From contig JAFEFO010000042.1 of assembly GCA_018240565.1 (NCBI GenBank), positions 1 through 64,000 of the forward strand: a DNA stretch of 64,000 nt, written 5' to 3'. The DNA comes from Pseudomonadota bacterium (GTDB lineage Bacteria; Pseudomonadota; Gammaproteobacteria; Xanthomonadales; Rhodanobacteraceae). Position numbers and translations under genes: made by a program. The notes beneath the pieces were generated by a model. It was not told the DNA's origin. It searched no databases and worked only from the letters and a program-made list of their open reading frames with translations. Shown here piece after piece: positions 7,951 to 15,436 of the stretch. The first letter of the stretch is position 1. Each line of letters begins with the position of its first letter.

Positions 7951-8035
7951 GTCATACCGGCATGGATTGCCGGTATCCAGATTGCATGGACGCCATCCTT
8001 GGCAACTGGATTCCGGCAGTCCCTGCCGGAATGAC
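7951..8035. repeat. Dispersed repeat family A, copy 2 (short)
   Basis: A short copy starting GTCATACCGGCATGG and ending CCCTGCCGGAATGAC, with each end itself a small palindrome (CCGGCATGGATTGCCGG; CCGGCAGTCCCTGCCGG). It lies between the esterase gene and algZ and could form a terminator-like hairpin. Confidence 0.75.
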
Positions 8036-8064
8036 ATCACTCATTCACGAAAGCCATAGTCGCG

Positions 8065-9117
8065 ATGACCGCATCCACCGACGAACGACCCCACTGGCTG
8101 CCGGATTTTTGCAGCCTGCCGGTGCTGTTCGCGGTGATGGTCGTCGCCGAGTTGCTGGTGCTCGTCGCCGAAATCGCGCCGAGCGACGAAACGCGTCCGC
8201 TGTTGCCGCGCCTGGCCACGGTGAGCGTGTTCGCGCAGTGGCTCGCGCTGGTGTGCGCGGTCTGCCTGTGCAAGCTGCGCCCGCAACTGGAAAAGCTCTC
8301 GCCGTGGCTCGGGGTCCTCGCCGCCTACGCATTGATGTTGGCGGTGACCGTGATCGGCAGCGCGCTGGTGTTCGAGATCGACCACCAGCTCGGCCTGGAC
8401 CTGACCCTGCCCACGCAATTCCAGGGTCGCTTCATCTGGCGCAGCGCGGCGCTGTGCGCCCTGCTCGGCGCGGCGCTGCTGCGCTATTTCTATGTGATCG
8501 AGCAGTGGCGCGCGCGCGTGCGCGCCGAGGCCAAGGCGCGCTTCGAGGCATTGCAGGCGCGCATCCGCCCGCATTTCCTGTTCAACAGCATGAACACGAT
8601 TGCCAGCCTCATCCGCAGTCGTCCGGCCGACGCCGAACGCGCGGTGGAGGACTTGTCCGACCTGTTCCGCGCCGCTCTCGGCAGCGATGCCGGCTTGAGT
8701 ACGCTCGGCGTCGAACTCGACCTGATGCGCCAGTACCTGGACATTGAAAAATTGCGCCTGGGCGAGCGCCTGCGCGTGGACATGGCGGTAGCCGAACTGC
8801 CGCCGGACTTGCCGATTCCCGCGTTGCTGCTGCAGCCGCTCGCCGAGAACGCGGTCTACCACGGCATCGCGCAACTTCCCGAAGGCGGCACGGTGACGGT
8901 GCGCGGTAGCCGTGAACGCGATCTCGTCGTGCTGGAAATCCGCAACCCGCAACCGCCACCAGCGGCACGCGCGGCGGCGCGCAACGGCATGGCGCTGGAA
9001 AACACGCGTGCACGCATCGCGTATCATTTCGGTACGCGCGCCACGCTCGACGTCGAAAATGGTGTGCAGGAATTCGCCTGCGTGCTGAGACTGCCCGATG
9101 AAGATTCTCCTGGTTGA
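8065..9117 (+). CDS. algZ: AlgZ/LytS-type sensor histidine kinase
   Basis: This 350-aa membrane kinase has an N-terminal domain with about four helices (residues 18-145), then a His_kinase domain with the phospho-acceptor motif RPHFLFNSMN (His170) and an HATPase with the N-box Asn262 (LAENAVYHG). This two-block H-box is typical of the LytS/YehU/AlgZ group, which lacks a classical HisKA domain. It overlaps algR by 20 nt, so the pair is translationally coupled. In Pseudomonas the AlgZ/AlgR system controls alginate, twitching and virulence; the target genes here are not visible. Confidence 0.9.
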   Translation: MTASTDERPHWLPDFCSLPVLFAVMVVAELLVLVAEIAPSDETRPLLPRLATVSVFAQWLALVCAVCLCKLRPQLEKLSPWLGVLAAYALMLAVTVIGSALVFEIDHQLGLDLTLPTQFQGRFIWRSAALCALLGAALLRYFYVIEQWRARVRAEAKARFEALQARIRPHFLFNSMNTIASLIRSRPADAERAVEDLSDLFRAALGSDAGLSTLGVELDLMRQYLDIEKLRLGERLRVDMAVAELPPDLPIPALLLQPLAENAVYHGIAQLPEGGTVTVRGSRERDLVVLEIRNPQPPPAARAAARNGMALENTRARIAYHFGTRATLDVENGVQEFACVLRLPDEDSPG

Positions 9118-9832
9118 CGACGAACCGCTCGCGCGCGAACGCCTCGCCGCGTTGCTGCGCGAGTGCGCCAACGTGGAAATCGCCGGCGAGGCCGGCGATG
9201 GCCGCGCCGCGCTGGAAGCCGCCGCACGCCTGCATCCGGACGTTGTCCTGCTCGACATCCGCATGCCGGCGATGGATGGCCTGGAAACCGCGCGCCATCT
9301 TGCCGGCTTCGATTCGCCGCCGGCGATCGTGTTCTGCACCGCCTATGACGAACACGCGTTGGCCGCGTTCGACGCCGGTGCAGTGGACTACCTGGTCAAG
9401 CCGGTGCGCGCCGAGCGCCTGCGCGGCGCGCTCGAGCGCGCGCGCCGCTTCAGCGCCGCCGATGTCGCGCGGCTCGAGACCGCCAGCGGCAAGCCGGCGC
9501 GACGCAGCCACCTGTGCGCGCGCGTGCGCGGCAACCTGGTGCTGGTGCCGGTCGCCGACATCCAGTACCTGCTGGCCGAAGACAAGTACGTGGTCGTGCA
9601 CCATGCCAAGGGCGAGGTGTTGATCGAGGAGGCGCTCAAATCGCTGGAAGACGAGTTCGCCGAGCACTTCGTGCGCATCCATCGCAATTGCCTGATCGCG
9701 CGTGATCGCCTGGGCGGACTCGTGCGCGGACCCGACGGCAGCATCCATGCGCAGCTCGACGGTGTGGCGGTCACGCTCGAAGTCAGCCGGCGCAACCTGC
9801 CGGCGTTGCGCAAGCTGGTGCGCAGCCTGTGA
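9098..9832 (+). CDS. algR: LytTR response regulator AlgR
   Basis: This 244-aa two-component regulator has a receiver domain (1-120) with acidic pair Asp7-Asp8, phospho-acceptor Asp53 (LLDIRMP) and the Lys in YLVKPV. A LytTR DNA-binding domain follows from about 140 to 244 ([15 protein letters not shown]...RIHRNCLI). It is coupled to algZ by a 20-nt overlap and to hemC by a 4-nt overlap (GTGA), the same order as in Pseudomonas and Xanthomonas. Confidence 0.93.
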   Translation: MKILLVDDEPLARERLAALLRECANVEIAGEAGDGRAALEAAARLHPDVVLLDIRMPAMDGLETARHLAGFDSPPAIVFCTAYDEHALAAFDAGAVDYLVKPVRAERLRGALERARRFSAADVARLETASGKPARRSHLCARVRGNLVLVPVADIQYLLAEDKYVVVHHAKGEVLIEEALKSLEDEFAEHFVRIHRNCLIARDRLGGLVRGPDGSIHAQLDGVAVTLEVSRRNLPALRKLVRSL

Positions 9833-10749
9833 AAAAGACCCTGCGCATCGCCACCCGCAAGAGCGCACTCGCGCTGTGGCAGGCCGAACACGTCGCCGCG
9901 CGGTTGCGCGCGGCGCATGCGGACCTTGCCGTCGAACTCGTGCCGATGACCACGCGCGGCGACCGCATCCTCGACCGCCCGCTCGCCGACATCGGCGGCA
10001 AGGGCCTGTTCCTCAAGGAACTGGAAGTCGCCCTGCACGAACATCGCGCCGACATCGCCGTGCACTCGTTCAAGGACGTGCCGATGCAGCTCGATCCGGG
10101 CTTTGCGATCGGCGCCGTGCTCGAACGCGCCGATGCAGCGGACGCCTTCGTCGCCAATGCCTTCGTGCATCTGGACGAATTGCCGCAGGGCGCGCGCGTG
10201 GGCACCTCGTCGTTGCGCCGGCAGGCGCAGTTGCGGGCGCGACGCCCGGATTTGCGCTTGGCCGACCTGCGCGGCAACGTCAACACGCGCCTGGCGAAAC
10301 TCGACGCCGGCGACTACGACGCCATCGTGCTGGCCTGCGCGGGACTCGAGCGCCTCGGCGTCGCGGCGCGCATCCGCAGCCGGCTGGAACCGCCGCACTG
10401 GCTGCCGGCCGCCGCGCAGGGCGCGATCGCCATCGAACGCCGCGAACACGATGCGCCAACGCAGGACCTGATCGCCCCGCTGCACGATGCGGACACCGCG
10501 CGCTGCGTCGGTGCCGAACGCGCGATGACGCGGTATCTGCAGGGCAGTTGCCAGGTGCCGATCGCCGCCTTCTGCATCGAAACGGAAATCGGCTTGCACC
10601 TGTCGGGATTGGTTGGCGATGCCGCCAGCGGTCGGCTAGTTCGTGCCGAAGATGACGGTCAATCCGAAGCGCCTGATGCGCTGGGCGAGCGCGTGGCGCG
10701 GCAGTTGCTGGCGCAGGGTGCGAGGGAGTTGTTGGCGAAAACGGTTTAG
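9829..10749 (+). CDS. hemC: Hydroxymethylbilane synthase
   Basis: This 306-aa enzyme joins four porphobilinogen molecules into hydroxymethylbilane in haem biosynthesis. The dipyrromethane cofactor would be attached to Cys241 (QGSCQVP). Other family landmarks are [13 protein letters not shown] at the N-terminus, [11 protein letters not shown] (54-64), the catalytic Asp in VHSFKDVP, and [11 protein letters not shown]. The start is GTG, overlapping the algR stop by 4 nt. The length is normal. Confidence 0.97.
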   Translation: MKKTLRIATRKSALALWQAEHVAARLRAAHADLAVELVPMTTRGDRILDRPLADIGGKGLFLKELEVALHEHRADIAVHSFKDVPMQLDPGFAIGAVLERADAADAFVANAFVHLDELPQGARVGTSSLRRQAQLRARRPDLRLADLRGNVNTRLAKLDAGDYDAIVLACAGLERLGVAARIRSRLEPPHWLPAAAQGAIAIERREHDAPTQDLIAPLHDADTARCVGAERAMTRYLQGSCQVPIAAFCIETEIGLHLSGLVGDAASGRLVRAEDDGQSEAPDALGERVARQLLAQGARELLAKTV

Positions 10750-10760
10750 AAACCTTAGTC

Positions 10761-10888
10761 GTCGTCCCGGCAGGGATTGCCGGGACCCAGATCGCAGGAC
10801 GCACAAGCACGTTCATGCCGACGGCCATCCATGGCAACTGGATTCCCCTCGGTCGACTGTCGTCGACACTCGACCCTGCCGGAATGAC
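10761..10888. repeat. Dispersed repeat family A, copy 3
   Basis: It starts GTCGTCCCGGCAGGGATTGC and ends CCCTGCCGGAATGAC, with the shared inner block CCATCCATGG...CTGGATTCCCCTCGG. It lies between the convergent ends of hemC and the DUF481 gene, where its hairpins could serve as a two-way terminator. Confidence 0.78.
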
Positions 10889-10896
10889 GCGATTAA

Positions 10897-11676
10897 TTAG
10901 AAGTTGTACACCAGGTTCGTCGTCAACAGCGTATCGGTCTTCTTGAATCCGGGTTCGACATCCGAATTGTGGCGGATCTGGTAACCGACCTTGAGCGCGA
11001 GCTTGCTGTTCATCTTCACCGCCAGCCCGGCGTCGTTCTGGAAGAACTTGTCCTTGCTGCCGGCTTCGGTCACGAACGTGTCGACAAACGCGACGGTATC
11101 GCTGAAGTTGTGCTTGTAGGCGATCTTGCCGCGTGCGACCACGTTGTTTTCGGAATCCGGATCGATGCGGATGCTCGGCGGCGGCGGCGAGGTGTTCGGC
11201 ACGTCGAATGCGGCCGGTTGCGCAACCTTGTAGCCGGGGCCGATTTCGACCGCGAGCTCATCGCTGGCGTTCTTCAGGATCTGGTAGCCGTAGCCGATCG
11301 AAACCGTGTACTGGTAGTCGTACGGCGAAAACTCGTCGTGCTCGTAGCGTGCCGCGCCGACGATATAGCTGCGCTCGTCAAGCTTGAAACCGACCGAAGC
11401 GCCCGCCTCGTAGCGGTTCGCGGTGAGGTCGTAGCCGGTGGGGGTGTTCGCCTTGTTGCGCAACGCCAGCAGGTAGAAATCGTCCTTCCACTGGTCGTCG
11501 TTGAACTTGATGTCGAGCTTGGCGTTGAGGTTCTGCGCCTTGGTGTTGCCACTGGCGACCGACAGGCCGGCTTCGCCCGAGCCCGACCAGCCCATCGGCG
11601 GCGGTGGCGGATCGGCGGCGAAGGCAGCGAGCGGCAGGGCGAGCAAGACGGCGGATGCGAGCAAAATCGTTTTCAT
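10897..11676 (-). CDS. DUF481 family outer-membrane beta-barrel protein
   Basis: This 259-aa exported protein resembles the DUF481 (YdiY-like, salt-induced outer membrane protein) family. It has a signal peptide at 1-20 (ends AFAAD), a proline stretch, then GSGEAGLSVASGNTKAQNLNAK, the usual first strand of the barrel, followed by alternating strands. It ends in Phe (NLVYNF), the normal outer-membrane barrel signature. I use the ATG at 11676 (AAGGAC ribosome binding site); the longer reading frame to 11799 would bury the signal peptide. Function beyond the outer membrane is unknown. Confidence 0.88.
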   Translation of the reverse strand: MKTILLASAVLLALPLAAFAADPPPPPMGWSGSGEAGLSVASGNTKAQNLNAKLDIKFNDDQWKDDFYLLALRNKANTPTGYDLTANRYEAGASVGFKLDERSYIVGAARYEHDEFSPYDYQYTVSIGYGYQILKNASDELAVEIGPGYKVAQPAAFDVPNTSPPPPSIRIDPDSENNVVARGKIAYKHNFSDTVAFVDTFVTEAGSKDKFFQNDAGLAVKMNSKLALKVGYQIRHNSDVEPGFKKTDTLLTTNLVYNF

Positions 11677-11788
11677 GGGGTAGTCCTTGTTCTTGGGGGA
11701 AACACGCCGCGGGCGATGCGGCGGGCGCGCATTGTAAGCGCGCGTGCCGTGCAAAACGGAAAATTTGTGCAAATCCCGCGTGCGCCGT

Positions 11789-12748
11789 TCAGGCGTCATG
11801 CATGCGCGCGCCGCCGTAGTACAGCATCACCACGTGCTTGGCTTGCGCGAAAAAAAGCCAGCGTTCGACGAACAGGCCCGCGGTGACGAGGATCGCTGCC
11901 GCAAACGCGCAGCACGCTGCCGGCCAATGCAACGGCGCCTGGAAAGTGATTGCAAGCAACGCCAGCACGATCGTGCACGGGCCGAGCAGCAGCAAGGCAA
12001 TGTTGCGCAAGCGCTTGCCGTGCTTGCGTGCGAGTTGAAAGCCCATTTCGTGCGTGAGGTAGTTTTCTTCCGTATGCGGCGCCTCGACGCTGCGCACTCT
12101 GCCGAAGCGGCCGAGTCCGGTGGCCGTTTCGATGGTGGATGCTGGCGTTGCGGCATCGATGTGACGCCAGTAGAAATGCTTGAGCACGCAGCTTGCGATG
12201 GCGAGTGCAACGATCAATGCCGGTTGCGCCCGCGCACCGCCGGTCCATTCTCCGATCAGCCACGACCAGGCCGCGCCGCCGAGCAATGCCATCAGCAGAT
12301 AACCCGGCAGCACGAAGCGGTTGTGCCAGGCCGGTATTGCCTTCAACGACGTATAGATTCCGGCCGTGCAGATGACCGTGATCGCCGCGAACGCGGCGAG
12401 CAATGCGCCAAGCGCGCGCAAGGTGGTCGCATCCGCGCCGCGCCACAGGCACCCGGCGATCAGGACCATCGGCATGAAACTCGCCACCGACGCCACGCCT
12501 TCACGCGACAACCATGACGATCGCCATTGCGAAAACGCACGCCAGGCGCGCTGCGGCTGGCCCAGGTGCAAGGTCGAAGCGAGCAAGCCGGCGACGACGA
12601 AGATTGCACCGACGCCGAGCTGAACCAAGCCTTCGATGCGTCCCGACACTGCGGGATTGAATGCCAGCGCCAGGCCAAACAGGAACAGCAAGCCGTATCC
12701 GCAGCCGGACATGACCGTGAAAAAAATGACAGAGAAAGCGGGGCGCAT
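11789..12748 (-). CDS. soeC: DmsC/SoeC-type membrane anchor subunit
   Basis: This 319-aa protein with about eight or nine membrane helices belongs to the DmsC family of quinone-reactive anchors. It should pass electrons from the FeS subunit into the quinone pool. LASTLHLGQPQRAWRAF (about 57-73) and SWLSREG (77-83) are family landmarks. It lies downstream of soeB in the same direction, separated by 187 bp that hold a family A repeat. The name rests on the operon context and on the match of the A subunit to SoeA; DmsC-like anchors also serve other molybdoenzymes. Confidence 0.78.
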   Translation of the reverse strand: MRPAFSVIFFTVMSGCGYGLLFLFGLALAFNPAVSGRIEGLVQLGVGAIFVVAGLLASTLHLGQPQRAWRAFSQWRSSWLSREGVASVASFMPMVLIAGCLWRGADATTLRALGALLAAFAAITVICTAGIYTSLKAIPAWHNRFVLPGYLLMALLGGAAWSWLIGEWTGGARAQPALIVALAIASCVLKHFYWRHIDAATPASTIETATGLGRFGRVRSVEAPHTEENYLTHEMGFQLARKHGKRLRNIALLLLGPCTIVLALLAITFQAPLHWPAACCAFAAAILVTAGLFVERWLFFAQAKHVVMLYYGGARMHDA

Positions 12749-12759
12749 CAGCTTTGCTC

Positions 12760-12882
12760 GTCATTCCGGCAGGGACTGCCGGAATCCAGAACACAAGGAA
12801 GTGATTGCCGAAAGCTTGCCATCCATGGCGCCTGGATTCCCCTCGGCCGACTGTCGTCGATACCCAACCCTGCCGGAATGAC
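12760..12882. repeat. Dispersed repeat family A, copy 4
   Basis: It starts GTCATTCCGGCAGGGACTGC and ends CCCTGCCGGAATGAC. It lies inside the putative soe operon, between soeB and soeC, where a hairpin could lower soeC expression or stabilise the upstream message. Confidence 0.78.
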
Positions 12883-12935
12883 AAAGCTGTTGCAAGTGGC
12901 GCGACCGTGTTGCGGCGATGATGTTGTCCGAATTT

Positions 12936-13685
12936 TCATCGCGACAACACCTTGTCGATCCAGCGCAACAACGGCGATGTGGAAAAATCCACTTTTTCTT
13001 CCTGCGCCGGCGTAGGTTCGGCGGCGCAGCCATCGCGGCGCGGCCGCGGCGGCAGATACTTGTTCACCGGCTTGTAGCCCATCTCGGGCATGAGGTCGTA
13101 GCCGCCGCGTTCGGCGACAAGTTTCGATACGGCCGAATCCGCATCGCCGAGATCGCCGAAGTGCCGCGCGCGCGTGGGGCAGGCCATGACACAGGCCGGC
13201 TGGCGATCGATTTCCTCGAATGATTCGTTGTAGATGCGATCCACGCACAGCGTGCACTTTTGCATCGTGCCGCGTTGCTCGCTGTACTCGCGTGCGCCGT
13301 AGGGACAAGCCCACGAACACAGCTTGCAGCCGATGCACTTGTCCTCGTCCACGAGCACGATGCCATCCTCGGCGCGCTTGTAGCTCGCGCCGGTCGGGCA
13401 CACCGTCACGCAATCCGGCGTCTCGCAATGCAGGCACGAGCGCGGAAAGTGCACGGTCATCGCCGGTGCACCCTTCTCCTTCGGCTCGATCTCATACGTG
13501 TGCACGCGGTTGAACCACACGCCCAACGGCTCCGCGCCGTAGGGATTGGCGTCCGGCAGCGGGCCGAACTGCCCGCCGTCGTTCCATTCCTTGCATGCCA
13601 CCGCGCAGGCGTGGCAGCCCACGCAGATGTCCAGGTCGATGACCAGGCCCAGCTTCTTCGACGTCGGTGGCGGCAGCATCGTCAT
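12936..13685 (-). CDS. soeB: 4Fe-4S ferredoxin subunit of the molybdoenzyme (SoeB/DmsB type)
   Basis: This 249-aa electron-transfer subunit has four Cys clusters: DICVGCHACAVAC (about 20-32), CLHCETPDCVTVC (about 80-92), DKCIGCKLCSWAC (about 111-124) and KCTLC...CVMAC (about 137-162). These are the four [4Fe-4S] sites of DmsB/SoeB/NrfC-type proteins. There is no Tat signal, so it is cytoplasmic. The start ATG at 13685 overlaps the stop of the SLC13 gene (TGATG), so the two are translationally coupled. The C-terminal tail is unique. Confidence 0.85.
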   Translation of the reverse strand: MTMLPPPTSKKLGLVIDLDICVGCHACAVACKEWNDGGQFGPLPDANPYGAEPLGVWFNRVHTYEIEPKEKGAPAMTVHFPRSCLHCETPDCVTVCPTGASYKRAEDGIVLVDEDKCIGCKLCSWACPYGAREYSEQRGTMQKCTLCVDRIYNESFEEIDRQPACVMACPTRARHFGDLGDADSAVSKLVAERGGYDLMPEMGYKPVNKYLPPRPRRDGCAAEPTPAQEEKVDFSTSPLLRWIDKVLSR

Positions 13686-15436
13686 CAGAATGGCCAGAAG
13701 CGCGGAATCAGCCACATCGACAAGGCGCAGAACATCGCGATCAATGGAATGCCGATCTTCATGAAATCGACGAAGCGATAGCTGCCCGCGGCATACACCA
13801 TGGTATTGGTCGGATAGCCGACCGGCGTGGCGAACGAAGTCGCTGCGGCAAAGGCCACGCAGATCACGAATGGCGTCGGGCTCGCGTGCATGGCGTGGGC
13901 GATGGATATCGCGATCGGCACCATCAGCACCACGGACGGATTGTGCCCCATCATCTCGGTGAGCAGGGCGGTGAGCAGGTAAACCATCAACAGCACCGCG
14001 AGCGGCCCGTGTTCGCCGACGAAGCCCATGCCGGCCGCGACCACCTCGCGGGCGAGTCCGGTTTTTTCCAGCGCGATGCCGAGTGGCAGGATCGCACCGA
14101 GCAGGACGATGACCTTCCAGTCCATCGCCTCGTAAACGTCGTCGAACGAGAAACAACCGGTCACTGCCATCGCCACGCAGCCGACCAGCGCGCTGACGAC
14201 GATCGGCAGCAGGCCGAGTCCGGCGACGATGACGACGGCGGCGAGTATGCCGATCGCGATCGGCGCCTTGCGTCGCGTGGCGCGCGCATCGCCGCGTTCG
14301 CTGAGCACGACCAGCCCGGACTCGCGGCGCAGCGGTTTCAACGTGCGCTCGTCGACGAGCAGCAACAGGATGTCGCCGACTTCCAGGCGCGTGTGCTTGA
14401 GCTGCTCGCGCAGGATGCGGCTGCGCCGCTGCACGGCCAGCACCACGGCGGCGTCGCCCCAGCGCGTGCCCATGTCCTCGACGGTGTCGCCGGCGCTGCG
14501 CGCACCCGGCGCGACCAGGGCCTCGATCAGCACGCGCCGGCCGGCCGGAAGATCCACCACCGGTGCGATTTCCAGCTTGAGCTTCTGCTTGAATTCCTCG
14601 AGGCGTTCCCAGTCGCCGCGCGCGAGCAGCACGTCGCCTTCGCGCAGTTCCTGTTCGCGCGGCGCCCACAGGTGTTCGTCGCCGCGCAACAACTCGAGCA
14701 CGTACACGCCGAAGCGCTCGCCGAGCTTCGCGGCGGCGACCGACTCGCCGATCAGCGGCGAATCGGCGAGCACGCGCAGCTCGGTGACGAACTTGCCGAG
14801 TTCGAAGTTCTCGGCGTTCTCGGTGTCGATGTGGCGCGGCAGCAGCCAGCGCCCGAGCAGCATCAGGTAGATGATGCCGGCAACCGCGAGGATCGCCCCG
14901 AGCGTGGTGAAGTCGAACACGCCGAATTCCGGCAGGCCGTGCTGCACGGCGAGGCTGTTGGTGAGCAGGTTCGACGAGGTGCCGAGCAGGGTGCACACGC
15001 CGCCCATCTGCGCCGCGTAGGACATCGGGATCAGCACGCGCGCCGGCGAGGTCTTGGCGCGCGCACACACGCTCAGCGTGACCGGCAGGAACGTCGCCAC
15101 CAGCGCCGTGTTCTTCACGAACGCGCCGAGGAAACACACGATGACGAGGATCGACAGCGTCAGCAGCCACGGCCGACGGATGCGCGACAAGGCGCGGATC
15201 AGGGGATCCAGCGCGCCGGTGCCGACGATGCCGGCATTGAGCGCGAACATCGCCGCAACCACCACGGTCGCCTCGTTGCTGAATCCCGACAAGCCTTCGC
15301 TCGGCGTGAGGATGCCGGACACGATCAGGGCCGTGAGCACGAGCAGGCCGACCACGTCGTAGCGCAGCTTTTCGCTGACGAACAGCGCCATCGCGCCGAT
15401 CACGATGGCGGCGACGGCCCAGGCTTGCAGGCTCAT
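13685..15436 (-). CDS. SLC13-family permease with two TrkA-C (RCK_C) domains
   Basis: This 583-aa inner-membrane carrier of the SLC13/DASS type has two membrane halves (about 1-185 and 390-583) around a cytoplasmic part with two RCK_C/TrkA-C domains (about 205-290 and 305-370). Landmarks are LGTSSNLLTNSLAV in the first half and SFATPVGYPTNTMVY in the second. Relatives move sulfate or dicarboxylates. It overlaps the soeA stop by 4 nt (ATGA) and soeB by 1 nt. It is therefore locked between two subunit genes of a molybdoenzyme, which suggests a linked substrate or product, possibly sulfate if the enzyme oxidises sulfite. Confidence 0.85.
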   Translation of the reverse strand: MSLQAWAVAAIVIGAMALFVSEKLRYDVVGLLVLTALIVSGILTPSEGLSGFSNEATVVVAAMFALNAGIVGTGALDPLIRALSRIRRPWLLTLSILVIVCFLGAFVKNTALVATFLPVTLSVCARAKTSPARVLIPMSYAAQMGGVCTLLGTSSNLLTNSLAVQHGLPEFGVFDFTTLGAILAVAGIIYLMLLGRWLLPRHIDTENAENFELGKFVTELRVLADSPLIGESVAAAKLGERFGVYVLELLRGDEHLWAPREQELREGDVLLARGDWERLEEFKQKLKLEIAPVVDLPAGRRVLIEALVAPGARSAGDTVEDMGTRWGDAAVVLAVQRRSRILREQLKHTRLEVGDILLLLVDERTLKPLRRESGLVVLSERGDARATRRKAPIAIGILAAVVIVAGLGLLPIVVSALVGCVAMAVTGCFSFDDVYEAMDWKVIVLLGAILPLGIALEKTGLAREVVAAGMGFVGEHGPLAVLLMVYLLTALLTEMMGHNPSVVLMVPIAISIAHAMHASPTPFVICVAFAAATSFATPVGYPTNTMVYAAGSYRFVDFMKIGIPLIAMFCALSMWLIPRFWPF